DNA of 64,000 nucleotides from Rhizomys pruinosus (taxonomy: Eukaryota > Chordata > Mammalia > Rodentia > Spalacidae), in contig VZQC01008856.1 in assembly GCA_009823505.1 (NCBI GenBank), positions 1,254,038 to 1,318,037 of the forward strand, given 5' to 3'. The position numbers were made by a program, and so were the translations under genes. Positions 10,868 through 21,461 of this stretch are shown here, piece after piece (position 1 is the stretch's first letter; each line of letters opens with the position of its first letter). The notes below the pieces were generated by a model that saw only the letters and a program-made list of their open reading frames with translations, ran no database searches and was not told the origin of the DNA.

Positions 10868-11560
10868 GACATAAAGGGAGAGGGTGCCTCTGTGTGTGGC
10901 AAGGTCTAAGTTGGCATATTTGGTAATGGCCTTGGTTTGGGGCGTGAACCGTGCTGGGTTTGCATCTGTGCCCTGTGTGATTTCTTTGATTCTGTTATAG
11001 TTAACCTGTGTCGAGGTGTTCTTTTTGCACACCCTTCGGGAGGCAGGTGACCATATGGTGTGGTCCATCCCATTTATTTCCACGGTGGGCCAGGCCACAC
11101 GGGGAGCACGTGTGTGAGAAGCACAACACACGGACACGTGGCAGTATGGATCCAAATACAGAATGGCATGGCGCTTTATTCAAAATGAACAGGTCATATT
11201 CACAGCATGACCTCACCTCCCAGGGTCCAATCCCAGACCTTTGCGTCATCCCATCCCAATCCATGGTCGTAGCCAGGGAGGTCCCATGGATCTCACTTGT
11301 GCCTCTGGGAGGTGCTGGCTGGAGTGCTAGCCCATGCATACCTAAGCTCAGATTGGATTTGCCTACGGGGAAGGGTATATCTGCAGCAGGGCATTAAACA
11401 GGCCACTGTTCACAGATGCCATCAGAATGAATGTGTGCTCTCTGCCAAATTCTTTGTCTTTCATCAGGGATGAGGGTAGACATGACGACAGATATCTTTC
11501 CAGGTCAGACATCAGAAAGGGTGAGATCTCTGACTCAGGTACTGTACTGGCAGCCATTTA
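10868..11560 (-). pseudogene. ERV gag capsid remnant
   Basis: On - a frame at 10868-11010 contains ITQGTDANPA and a following YANLDLATHRGTL block, matching the C-terminal half of class I retroviral capsid (the major homology region neighbourhood). The capsid N-terminal part reads at about 11340-11520. Between them, 11030-11340 does not resemble gag and may be a separate insertion with an aataaa signal at about 11175 on -. Stops and frameshifts make it non-functional. Confidence 0.6.
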
Positions 11561-12345
11561 GCAAAAGTAGCTTTTGGGGGGGGGGGCTGTGGAGTGCAAT
11601 GAGGGGGAACTGAAAAGGAAAAGGAGTGCTGTAAGAGAAGGATCTTGTTCAGAAGCTCCTCCTAGAGTGTTAGGAATGGGAATTGCAGGTAGAAAGTAAA
11701 GCAATCGACAATCCAGATTGGTCTTTGTTATAGTCAACTCAAGGTGGCTAGCTGACCAGATGGAATCAACAGTAGCCATGCTGGTCAGACAGCAGGGGAG
11801 TTTAAGTATGTTTGTGTGCAGAAATGGAGTCCTGGAGGTTGGGAGGAGGTGGGCCACCTTGTAAAGGGTTTAGGGCCTGCATTGGTCCCACAAGGGTCTC
11901 TAGGGGGGAGGATTGTTTGCAGAATAGGAATAGCTTTAGGGGGGTGGTATGTTCTGGTACCATATTTCGAAACAGGGGCCTAGCAACACTCTGATAAGGC
12001 CTGTCAGCAGGAGTGGAGGTTGTAATGGTCGGGGATTTTTGTCTGATTTTCCTTTAAAGGGTTTGACCTGAAGTATAAGGTCTAGAGGTATGAGTAGCTC
12101 AGTGGTCCTGGTCGAGATGTGGTCCTGCCCATGACTGACCCATCATTGGCTCAGCTCTGGTCAGTTCTGCAAGGTAACCTGATCAATTGTCAGAATTGTG
12201 TGAAATCTCTACCAGGGAGGCAAGTTCTTCCTCTGGGTGGCTCCATGCTTCAACCTTGTCCCTCTCTGAAGCTTGGGACTCCTGGGGAAACTGATTCTGT
12301 GGAGTCCTTTGTTTAAGCAGTCTGATAACACCACTTTCCTCTACA
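11561..12345 (-). pseudogene. ERV gag matrix/p12 region, heavily decayed
   Basis: It continues the gag block upstream of capsid on -, with proline-rich stretches in several frames (11820-11960) as in retroviral p12. No start codon, 5' LTR or primer binding site could be recognised beyond 12345. Confidence 0.4.
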
Positions 12346-12359
12346 ATATTCTCCCTCTG

Positions 12360-12490
12360 CCAGACATGGTAGCGCATGCCTTTAATCCCAGCACTCAGGA
12401 GGCAGAGCAGGTGAATCTCTGTGAGTTCAAGGCCAGCTTGGTCTACATAGCGAGTTCCAAGCCAGCTGAGGCTACAGGGAGACCCTGTCT

Positions 12491-12539
<49 letters not shown>
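12360..12539 (+). repeat. B1 SINE followed by (CA)23
   Basis: The B1 body gccagacatggtagcgcatg to gaccctgtctcaaa is directly continued by a CA array at 12494-12539. The flanks tattctccctctgcc and tattctctctcttgcc suggest a target-site duplication. Confidence 0.9.
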
Positions 12540-12541
<2 letters not shown>

Positions 12542-12559
12542 TTCTCTCTCTTGCCAGGA

Positions 12560-13370
12560 CAGTTAGAATCCCAGTGGCTGGAGAAGATAGGTCTTGCCTC
12601 TGAGCAAGGGTTGCACTTGATCTGTATGTGAGTAGTTCTCCATACAGACAGTGAACTAGCTAGGACATGGGTAGCCAAAGTTTAGATCGTGCTCACCCTG
12701 GAGGGACAGTGAGGCCAGCACGTGCTGGGCAGTGAGTTTTAGGTAGGTGCGTCACCTCCTATTGACTGCCGGCTTAGGGCACTGAGGGGTGGCCTGTCCA
12801 CAGCCACACCCTCCCATAAATGACCCTAGCTAAGGGCCTGTGGATCGTCGTCAGAGTTGGCCTTCTGGGCCAGCCAGCTCAGGACAGCTCTGAGGACCAC
12901 CTCCTTCCAGAGCTATACAGCTTCCTTCCCTCCTCTTGTCCTTCGCTATCTATTGGGAAGTCTCCAGCAGCTTCCCAGCAATCAAGCCATGAGTCAGAAA
13001 TTAGTGGTCAATAGGGCAGATCAGAAACAAATGCTCCCCACCAGCCAGAAATGCAGATTCATTCTGATTTCACCAACAGGCCTCCCACAGAGAACGGTAT
13101 GGATCTGAGTCCTCAGCCCACAGTTCCTAAACTAGGACACTGCACAGTTAGGACAATGCCACCAGGCAGAGAGGGTGTGTTGAAGAAGCACTGTGTGTCA
13201 GAGGTGCAACTGACATGTGGAGATCTGATGTTAGGGAGCACAGTGGGTGCACCAATGGTGATCCGCAAGGCCCATGGCAGGACATGAAGTGAGAGCATGG
13301 AATGGCACTGAGAACATCTCCAAACCGTACCTGAGACAGCCACAGCTGCAGAGAAGCAAACATCACATAG
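12560..13370. other. unique DNA
   Basis: No gene or recognisable repeat. Short open frames here have no recognisable domain. Confidence 0.5.
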
Positions 13371-13371
13371 A

Positions 13372-13512
13372 GGCCTGGAGAGATGGTTGAGAGCACATGC
13401 TGCTCTTGCACAGGGCCCAGATTTAGTGCCCAGAAGCCTCTCACAACTACCTGTAACTCCAGCACCAGGGGACTCACTGCCCTCTTCTGGCCTCTGTGGG
13501 TACTGCATTCAT

Positions 13513-13549
<37 letters not shown>
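13372..13549 (+). repeat. B3/B2-type SINE with (CA)17
   Basis: cctggagagatggttgagag leads to a degenerate box B and the ctgccctcttctggcctctg 3' block. The CA array is at 13516-13549. Confidence 0.8.
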
Positions 13550-13562
13550 ATTTAAAAACTTA

Positions 13563-13765
13563 AGACTAGAGAGATGGCTCACCAGTTAAGAACACTTGTA
13601 CTTCCAGAGGACCCCAGTTCAATTCCCAGCAACCACATGGGGCATCTCCTAAAGCCCATAACTCTGTCTCCTCATGGATCTGAGGCCTCTGGCCTCTGAA
13701 GCCACATGTGAATACCCACACACAGATGCACACGTATACACATAATTTTGACACACATATATACT
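13563..13765 (+). repeat. B3-type SINE
   Basis: agagagatggctcaccagtt and a box B-like cagttcaattcc are followed by the ggcctctggcctctg tail and a CA/ATA-rich end. Confidence 0.8.
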
Positions 13766-14847
13766 CCACTCGCTGCTGGTTACAGCCTTGCCTGCCCTGC
13801 CTCAGGCTAAGAGATCGGCCCAGTCACATGTAGAATGCAGATCCTCCAGGTTTGAGATAATCAATGCACTAGGCTTTCCAGAAGCTTCTAGTGTCTTCTT
13901 CATACTTCATACGCGGAGTGGCTGGAGGACTGTGCCTGAAGGTTTGTTGGTTTATTGCTTTCAAGGCCAGATGCTAGGGATTTGTTAAATAAAACACATG
14001 TGGTGTTTTGCTCACTTGTTCTGACCTGCCTGCTGGTCTAATATGCCTGATGCATGTGGCAATGGCTTAGATCCCCTGCAGGGATGGCTTACTCCTATGA
14101 CAATGGCCGAGTGAGCATGTATTTCCTTGTGCTTTCTTACAGGGCCTCAGGGACTGAGGAAGGGGAGGGAGCCGGGGGGAGTCTCCAGATGAGGTGGGAC
14201 CAGGTGGAAACCACCCCTTAGGTGAGCCTGGGGCACAAAGCGTCATGGTGCTGCCCTCCGGGGTAGCAAGGCAGAGGGGACCCTCAGAGGCAGCCATAGT
14301 TCTCTGGGCAGGGAAGAACCTACAGGGAGGGTAATAGTGCCAAGGAGAGTGTACGATGGGACGGGAGAGGGAGCCATCCCTCTCTCTAGCAAGTGGGTTA
14401 CATGGCAGATGCAGAGTACATCCGTGGGGTCGTTGTGGAAGGTCACTGTAGTCCTGGACAGGTAGGATATAATGGGGAAGTCCAGGCAGGGCTTTCAGTC
14501 CCAGGCCTCTGCCATCTTTGCTACAGAGTGATCGGTTGAATGAGCAGCTTAGGCGGCATCTCAGGTGAGATGGGTTAAAAGATCCCTTCCTGGGCCACCA
14601 CCCTCCTCATCCCTCCTATGCTCCAGTAATGTGTCTGCCCCAGTAACTCCATGGCACACTGATCTTTGAGAATTAGAGATGGCCAGCAGGAGACTTAAGG
14701 AAGGTCACAGCCACGGTCAAGTTCTGCATCAGGCACTGGATGTCAGTTTGCCTCTATCTAACACTTAGTCTGAGCCTCAGTTTCCCCATATATAAATGAG
14801 GGATAGTAATGATTACTGATGGTCACTTCACTGTAGAAAATACCTCC
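13766..14847. other. unique DNA
   Basis: No gene is recognised and no obvious repeat is present. Confidence 0.5.
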
Positions 14848-15316
14848 TGCAACAGGAGAGGTAGTTCATGGATAAAAGTATTTGCTTTATCCAAAGTTCA
14901 AATCCTCAGAACCCACATAAAAAGCCAGGCCTGGGTGGGGGGGCTAGAGAGATAACTCAGCAGTTAAGAGCACTATCTGCTCCTGCAGAGGACCCAGGTT
15001 TGAGTCCCACGTGGGGGCTAACAAAATCATCTGTAACTCTAGTTCCAGAGAATCCAGTGTTCTGACCTCCACAGGCAATGCGCAACACTGGTGCACATGC
15101 AGACAGTACACTCATACACATAAAATTAAATAAATAAAAATTTAAAATAAATAAATGTTCTTTTTTAAAGCCAGGCCTGATGGCACATGGACAGGAGGGG
15201 CACTGGGATTTTCGGACTGCCAGCTCAGCTCCATCTTCAGTGAGGAATCCTGCATCACTTGGATAAAGTGCAGAGCGTCGGAGCAGGACTGTTCTCCTCT
15301 GGCTTCATGTACCCAT
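14848..15316 (+). repeat. B4 SINE split by a B2
   Basis: The left part runs 14848-14934 and the right part resumes at about 15167. The B2 at 14935-15166 is flanked by aaagccaggcctg on both sides. The B4 tail runs up to the single N at 15317. Confidence 0.75.
14935..15166 (+). repeat. B2 SINE nested in B4
   Basis: ctagagagataactcagcag and the ggtttgagtccc box B are followed by an AAAT-rich tail; the target-site duplication is aaagccaggcctg. Confidence 0.85.
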
Positions 15317-15317
15317 N
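15317..15317. other. single N
   Basis: One undetermined base sits between a + B4 tail and a - B4 start. It may be a contig join or an ambiguous call; no flanking duplication is visible here. Confidence 0.9.
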
Positions 15318-15441
15318 CCAGAACTGGGATTATAGGTGTATACCTCTGCACCTGGCTTTTTATATGTGTGCTAGGGATTAAGTTCATGTGCTCACGGTTG
15401 CATATCAAGCACTGTACTCACTGAGTCATCTCCCCAGCCCT
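15318..15441 (-). repeat. B4 SINE, minus strand (partial)
   Basis: It starts with the reverse complement of a B1-like right half (gggattataggtgtatacc) and ends with actgagtcatctccccagcc. Confidence 0.65.
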
Positions 15442-15451
15442 CCACTCCCTT

Positions 15452-15572
15452 TAGCAGGATTTCATGTAGCCTGGGCTGGCCTTGAACTTGCTAATTAGCT
15501 GAAGATAACCTTGAACTCCTGACCCTCCTGCCTCACCTGCTAGGATTACAGGAGTGCCTCATGTCTGACACA
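15452..15572 (-). repeat. proto-B1/B1-like SINE, minus strand
   Basis: gtagcctgggctggccttga, a second ataaccttgaactcctgacc block, and ctaggattacaggagtgcc indicate an old PB1-type element. Confidence 0.7.
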
Positions 15573-15635
15573 TTCAAAACACTTAAAATTCAACAATATA
15601 AAGACAAAGAATTCCACTAAAAATGGGGAAAAACA

Positions 15636-15822
15636 GGGCTGCAGAGATGGCTCAGTGGTAAAGAGCAATTTCTGCTCTTAAAGCAAGCCCAGGTTCATTT
15701 CCCAGTGGCTCACAAGCATCTGGAACTCCGCTCCAAAGGACCTGACACTCCCTTCTGCCTCTGCAGGCACCCACACGCCAGGCGCACATGCACGCATAGA
15801 GATGATAAAAATAAATCTTATT
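15636..15822 (+). repeat. B3/B2-type SINE
   Basis: gctgcagagatggctcagtg is the box A region; the 3' part contains ctcccttctgcctctgcagg. Confidence 0.75.
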
Positions 15823-15835
15823 TCAACTTGTCAAA

Positions 15836-16103
15836 AGAGATGATTAGATTGCTCGGTCAGTGAAGTGCCTGCCACACAAACACAAGAACCTGAGTTCAGA
15901 GCTGGAAAATGCCAGGTACGGCAATGCAAGTCTATTACCCCAGTGCTGGGGGCTAGGGGAAGAGACAGGTGGACCCCTGGGACTAACTGCCTTGCTAGCC
16001 AATCAGTGAGCTTCAGGTTCAGTGAGAGGCCCTGTCTCAAAAACACATTGGAGAGTGAGAGAAGAAAACATGTAATGTTAACCTCTGGCTTCCACAACCA
16101 TAT
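15836..16103 (+). repeat. B4 SINE, near full length
   Basis: A tRNA-like head with gcctgccacacaaacac is followed by a B1-like half ending gaggccctgtctcaaaaaca and the ctctggcttccacaacca tail. Confidence 0.8.
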
Positions 16104-16231
16104 ATACATATATGCATATATATATGCATATATATACATGTATATATGCACACAAGAACATCTGTACATGCATGCACACACATGCACACGCCTACATAAA
16201 TATGTATAGAACACACACACACACACACACA
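16100..16231. repeat. AT-rich and CA microsatellites
   Basis: tatatgcatata repeats lie at 16100-16150 and (CA)11 at 16210-16231, expanded from the B4 tail. Confidence 0.8.
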
Positions 16232-16239
16232 AATTAGCA

Positions 16240-16316
16240 AAGGGGTAGAGGGTGTGGCTTAGAAATAGAGTGTTTGTGTAATAAGGACAAGTTCATAGTT
16301 TCATCCCCAGTATGAA
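16240..16316 (+). repeat. ID-like SINE fragment
   Basis: ggtagagggtgtggcttaga and tttcatccccagt resemble a degenerate tRNA-Ala-derived ID core. Confidence 0.5.
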
Positions 16317-16365
16317 GGAGGAGGAAGAAAAGATTTGAATTTATACTTTATTAAAGAAGATATGT

Positions 16366-16606
16366 GGAGCTGGAGAGATGGCATAGTGGTTAAGAGCGCC
16401 GACCGCTCTTGCAGAGGACCGGGTTCGATCCCCAGCACCCACATGGTGGCTGAGAACTGTCTTTAGCTCTAGTTCCAGGAGAATCCGACACCCTCTTCTG
16501 ACCTCCGCGGCATTGCATGACATGGGTGCACAAACCTGCATGCAGACAGTACATTCATACACATAAAAATAAATAAATAAATGAATAATAAATAAATAGA
16601 ACTTAA
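16366..16606 (+). repeat. B2 SINE
   Basis: agctggagagatggcatagt and a near-intact box B gggttcgatcc are followed by the full 3' part and an AAAT tail. It is a younger-looking copy. Confidence 0.95.
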
Positions 16607-17245
16607 AAAAAAAAAAGAACCCAACAAGTCCTTTTCCCTGTTCCCTGGCCCACCGGAAAAGTATGATTCAACAGGCCCATCCTGTCATCTGTGGTCACAC
16701 CTCCACCCCTGAGACTCCACCCCAAGCCTCTCTATCTTGCCACAAAGCCTGTTCTTCCCCTAGTCCTGGAGCTCCAAGAGCAAACTAGGTACAAAGACAG
16801 CCTGGGTTGCCATCATTTCAGACTACAGGAGAAAACCACAATAAAATAAAATTAATATTTTCTCAGCAAAAATCCATCAGATGAGTTACTGTTATAATTT
16901 AATAATGGGAAGGGAAACTACAGCAGATTACTGAAGTATATAATTAAAGTGATTCTATTTTAAGTCCTTTATTGCTTGATATTCCTCATATCCCAACCCC
17001 CCCATCTCTACTCTTCATCGTAACCCCACACACAAACTTCCCTTCACACAAGGAAAATGCGAGTGATGGACGCCCACAGAGCTGGGCACCTCAGCAAATA
17101 CTGCTTTGGTCTCCCTTCTCTCTCTCTCTCTCTGAGGTCAGGGCTGCCCTCCTCCAGGACAAGAAGAGATCTGCTTCCCACAGAGCCCCAGTGCCCCCCA
17201 CTGCCAGATTCTTGGAGCTTAGGGGTTGATTCTGGAACAGGGATT
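16607..17245. other. unique DNA, AT-rich core
   Basis: 16800-16980 is AT-rich, repeat-free and rich in TAAT cores, resembling a conserved non-coding element. A short (CT)n lies near 17116-17131. The small open frames around 17000-17310 show no known domain. Confidence 0.5.
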
Positions 17246-17331
17246 GGGCTGGCAAGATGGCTCTGTGCTTGCGGTACAAGCATGAGACTTGAGTTCAGAT
17301 CCCCAGCACACACATAAGAAGCCAGGCATGG
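17246..17331 (+). repeat. B4 SINE, left half
   Basis: The tRNA-like head ggctggcaagatggctctgt reads to ataagaagccaggcatgg. The element is interrupted there by the retroposon at 17332-18816 and resumes at 18833. Confidence 0.8.
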
Positions 17332-18816
17332 TAAAAATCACCAATCTAAATGCCTGAAAACATACAACTTATGGCTGTGCAGGATGAACTGGGGAATGCC
17401 AGCAGAGAGGTTGACCCATCTGAACATTAAGGAATGAGGAACCTCAGATTGCCTGAGTCACGGACTCTGAGCATCTCTCTGAATAATATGGGGGTTGACT
17501 GTTTATAATGGACCCTAATGAAGTTTACTTCCAGATGCTGAGAAACCTTCCTACCTCTCCCCTTTTTTTAGGAAAAAGAAAAACATGATGGTAATGAAAC
17601 CACTCCCTAACTGTAAACTAGAGCCAACTGTTACAGTGGTAATTTCCTATAAAACAGGCATAACGTATTAACTGATTGATAGGCATAGGAACTGTGAAAG
17701 GATATTTCCCTAACTAGAGCCAAATTCAATAGTAAAGTGTTTATAAGTTGTGTAATTAAGCAAAATATATTACTACAGGAAAGCTCTGACATCAGCAATG
17801 AATTATTCTGCCTAGGAGATGTTGGCTAGGGGATTCAAACCCCCCCCCCCAAATTATAAAGGCCTTTTGCCTATAAGTGGGATATATGCAAGGAGAAAGG
17901 CAGTAAGTCCCTGTTGTCGAAGACCTGGTGTGAGCATGAAAAATGTTATGAGACGTCACTTGCTAGCGTACAACTGGCCTCTGAAATGCTAGAGAGCGTT
18001 ACCAAAGGCCACTAAAGCAATACAGCAAAATATTGGTCTCCCTGAGACAAGCAAGACTCCTCCGTCAATATCAGCTACACCTCAACAGCCTGGAGATACT
18101 GTGCAACAGTGGCAGCCAAGTGTCTATATATATCCCAAATCTATTTGGCTATTAGCTCTCTCCTTGGAGGAATAACTCACAGCGGATGCCACAAGCTTGT
18201 GTCCTCTGGTGGTTGGGCGATGTTGTGAGCCACAGTAAGAACTTGTCACCCTTTATAGAGAAACCACAGTTTGCGGATTAGCATGCCATCCAAGCATCTG
18301 TGTCTATGCTCACAGCTTAGCTTGACATAATAAGTGGTACTGCTTAAATGCCTGTACATCCAATAGCTTGTGCTTTGTTAATATGACTAAAAAGGGTATC
18401 ACTGGGAAAGCTGTCAATCCATGAAGGGAAACAACCTGAACAGACTGGAGTCCAAAATGACAACTCCAAAGAAATTAGACTGTTTTCTTCTCACCCACTT
18501 GTGCCCCTTTCCCAAAGCCCAGGGAACAAACTGCGGAAGAGGAGGCGTGGTGGATTGTAAGGGCTGTGGAGAGATAGGGGTGAATCATGAGACTACAGGA
18601 ATATAGTCTAGACTTCTGATTGATCAACATGTCTGGGCATATAAGCTTCTCCAACTGGTCTATGGGAACCTTGGGTTGTTCAAAATTTGGACATAGATAC
18701 TTGCAAAATGTACCAATTACCTGATTGTATGACATAATGAGTGACATCAATGCTATCTGCAAACAACTGTGTCATTGTATTGTAGAATCCCTTAAAAATA
18801 AAAAAAAATAAAAAAA
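17332..18816 (+). mobile_element. unidentified poly-A retroposon, copy B
   Basis: A 1.49-kb insertion ends in an A-rich tail (18795-18816) and is flanked by a perfect 16-bp target-site duplication aagaagccaggcatgg at 17316-17331 and 18817-18832. It aligns with the reverse complement of 9145-10852. Shared stretches include aggttgaccc/tctgaacatt, ctctgacatcagca, gagatgttggcta, ctgtcgaagacc, gttaccaaaggccact and tcccaaatctatttgg. The two copies are clearly diverged and their 5' ends differ, as for 5'-truncated L1-driven insertions. No long conserved open frame is shared. Confidence 0.75.
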
Positions 18817-18949
18817 AAGAAGCCAGGCATGGCAATGCATGTAATCCCATGCTGGAGAGCTGGAGATGGGAGGATCCCAGAGCTCCGCCGGCTGGTCCGG
18901 CCAAATGGTGAGTTCTGGGTTCAGCGAGAGACCCTGCCTTGAAAAATAA
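18817..18949 (+). repeat. B4 SINE, right half
   Basis: It continues the B4 at 17246 after the retroposon; it reads gccaggcatggcaatgcatg and ends with cgagagaccctgccttgaaa. Confidence 0.8.
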
Positions 18950-19135
18950 AGGGCTGGAGAGGTGGCTCAGGGGTTAAGAATACTTACTATTCTTCCAGAG
19001 GACTTGGGTTCAATTCCCAGCACCCACATGGTGGCTCTGTGGCCCTCTTCTAGCTTTTGAGGCACTACACACATACATACCAGTATACTTATAAGCAATC
19101 AAAACACACATACAAATAAAAATAAACAGATCTTT
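18950..19135 (+). repeat. B2/B3-type SINE, internally deleted
   Basis: gggctggagaggtggctcag and cagcacccacatggtggctc run directly into tggccctcttctagcttttg. Confidence 0.85.
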
Positions 19136-19152
19136 TTTAAAAATAAAGTGAG

Positions 19153-19405
19153 AGGCTGGAGAGATAGCCTAGTGGTTAAGAGCACCGACTGCTCTTGCAG
19201 AGGACCAGGGTTCAATCCCCAGCACCCACATGGTGGCTAAGAACCGTCTGTAACTCCAATTCCAGGAGAACTCCAGTTCCAGGGGAATCCAAGACCCTCT
19301 TCTGACCTCTGCGGCATTGCACAACATGGGTGCACAAACCTACATGCAGACAGTACATTCATACACATACAAAAATAAAAAAAATTAAAAATAAATAAAA
19401 AATAA
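19153..19405 (+). repeat. B2 SINE
   Basis: A full-length local B2 with the duplicated ctccaattccagg / ctccagttccagg block that marks this genome's B2 subfamily. Confidence 0.95.
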
Positions 19406-19491
19406 AGTGAAGAGTAAAAGACAAAGATACCCAGTGTGGACTCTGGCTTTTCCACACATATTTGCACATATGTACACCCACACAAAAGTGT

Positions 19492-19495
<4 letters not shown>

Positions 19496-19522
<27 letters not shown>
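19496..19522. repeat. (CA)n microsatellite
   Basis: About 13 CA units. Confidence 0.95.
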
Positions 19523-19523
<1 letters not shown>

Positions 19524-19931
19524 CAGAAAAGGATATCCTTCACATAGGACAGACAGATGCCATTGACCTATGGGCCTCAGATTTGGAAATCACCCATTTC
19601 CAAATGTTTTATGTACTGGGAACTACAGGAAGATAAGACTCAGAGAGGTCTGGAACTTTCCTTGGATCACACAGCAATTAATGTCAGAGGTGGGATCTGA
19701 TAGCAAGCATTTGACAGCCCAGCTGAATCCACAAAGCTCCCATTTAGGGTGCCTCTCTGCTGGGGGCCAGAAGCCTGGATGTACTGAGCCAGGGCTGCTC
19801 TGCTGCGGGGCTGGAAGGGTGGAGGAGCACAGTGTGCAGCTATTGTTCCCAGAGCTATTTCTACTTTTTGAAATTCATTGTAAAGGGGGAGGAGAGCCAG
19901 GTCACACAGCACATGCAAAGTCAGATGACTG
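19523..19931. other. unique DNA
   Basis: No gene recognised; part may be an old MIR-like element (cagagaggtctggaactttc), unconfirmed. Confidence 0.4.
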
Positions 19932-20041
19932 AGCCAGACATGGCAGCTCACAACTGTTAATTCCAGCACTTGGGAGGCTGAGGCAGGAGGATCACTCTGA
20001 GTTGGAAGCTAGCATAGGCTACAGGATAAGACTCTGCCTCA
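19932..20041 (+). repeat. PB1-like SINE
   Basis: gccagacatggcagctcaca to agactctgcctca. Its end is duplicated after the nested insertion at 20042-20293. Confidence 0.7.
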
Positions 20042-20293
20042 GGGCTGGAGAGATGGCTCAGTGGTTAAGAGCATCAACTGCTCTTGCAGAGAACTCGGGT
20101 TCAATTCCCAGCACCCACATGGCAGCTAAGAACTGTCTTTAAGCCAGGCATGGTGGTACATGCCTTTAATCCTAGCAGAGGCAGAGGCAGGGAGATCTCT
20201 GTGAGTTCAAGCCCAGCCTGGTCTACAGAATGAGTTCCGGGCCAGCAGGGGCTATAGGGAGACCCTGTCTCAAAAAAAAAAATAAATAAATAA
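20042..20293 (+). repeat. truncated B2 joined to a B1
   Basis: The B2 head at 20042-20141 stops at gaactgtctttaa, followed directly by a B1 at 20142-20293 with an AAAT tail. The whole block is flanked by gactctgcctca (20030-20041 and about 20295-20306). Confidence 0.8.
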
Positions 20294-20344
20294 AGGACTC
20301 TGCCTCAATAAAAGGAGATGGGAGAGTGAATTCCATTCATCAGA

Positions 20345-20727
20345 AGGTCTAAGGTTTGTGTGCTGGTTTGATGAGAACATCCTCCATAGGCTCCAAATAT
20401 TCGGACATTTTGTCCCCAGTTGGTGGCGCTGTTTGGGGAGATCTTAGAAGGTGTGACCATGCTGGAGGAAGCTGGTCACTGGGGGTGGGTTTAGAGAGTT
20501 CAAAAGGCCTTGCCAATCTCGAGTCGCTCTCTGCTTCTTGTGCCCGCTTGAAGATGGGAACCTCAGATTTCTGCTCTGGCACCTCCTGCCACCACCCGCC
20601 ACTGTGCCTCCCGCCCTCATGGACTCTAATTCCCCTGGAACTGTAAGCTCAAATAAGCTCTTCCTTTTCTAAGTTCCCTCGGTAGTGGCGGGTCTATCAC
20701 GGCAACAGAAAAGTGACTAAGACAGTA
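20345..20727 (+). repeat. rodent LTR-like repeat (MaLR type?)
   Basis: gctggtttgatgagaacatc, ccccagttggtggcgctgtt, cactgggggtgggttt and a terminal cacggcaacagaaaagtgac match a muroid repeat I know by sequence but cannot name with certainty. Confidence 0.6.
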
Positions 20728-20877
20728 TGTCTGGGGGCTTCATAGAAGGCCTCAGACTCTAAGCTTGACCTGCCCTGGAAAAGGGGACTCTACAAGCCAG
20801 CCGCCTGGGGATGGAAGGAACAGGAAGAGGCCAGCTGTGTCTATGTCCACCTCAAGTCATCTCAGTGAAGGAATCTT

Positions 20878-21102
20878 TTTGTTTGTGTTTAGATAGGATC
20901 TTCTACAGCCCAGGTTGGGCCTGAACTCAGTATGTGGCTAAGGATGACCTTGAACTTGTGACTTTCTTGCCTCCATCTTCCTAGTGCTGGGATTAGGGGG
21001 GTTATGTCACCATTCGAAGTTCTATGTGGTGTCAGGGATGGAACCCAGGGCATTTTCTGTGCAAGACAAAAATTCTATCTAATGGGTTAACATCTCCAAC
21101 CC
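20878..21102 (-). repeat. B4-type SINE, minus strand
   Basis: The B1-like half with ggatgaccttgaacttgtga and gtgctgggattaggg is followed by a tRNA-like head ending ttaacatctccaaccc. Confidence 0.7.
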
Positions 21103-21430
21103 AAAGAAAAAATATTCACACTCTGGAAGGTATGTTTCTCATTTCCAGAGCCCTTGGGCTGCCCTTGAGAACTGAGTGGCTTGAACAGGGGTTAGTACAC
21201 ATTCTCTTAGCTTTAGAGAGAATGTGACACCCCCCCCCCAGAGAAGCAAGGGAAGCTCCCCTGTTAGTCAGCATTTCTTGGGGGGCAAGAAACTGGAGGC
21301 TGCCCTGCCACAACATCCAGCAGGGGTCTTGTGGCCTGGCTGAACACAGACCTGGGCTTCTCCTATGAGAGGAGCCCCATCCACTGAAGGAAGCAGCAGG
21401 AAAAGAGCTGCTTTAATAGGCTGGGAGCCC

Positions 21431-21461
21431 ATGCAAATGAGAATGCAAAATGTATGCAAAT
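21431..21461 (+). promoter_or_regulatory. triple octamer (POU/Oct) motif cluster
   Basis: ATGCAAAT starts at 21431, ATGCAAAA at 21443 and ATGCAAAT at 21454, all in the same orientation and about one helical turn apart. Two are perfect octamers. Function is inferred from the motif. Confidence 0.5.

Noticed and set aside
11030..11340. A separate LTR inside the ERV gag
   Set aside because: An aataaa and a GC-rich, CpG-containing block on - hint at an LTR end, but no TG/CA borders or target duplication could be found.
12183..13582. Frames with Cys-Val or Thr-His runs
   Set aside because: CA microsatellites translated; the same applies near 16000-16240, 19240-19640, 30363-30820 and 58445-58735.
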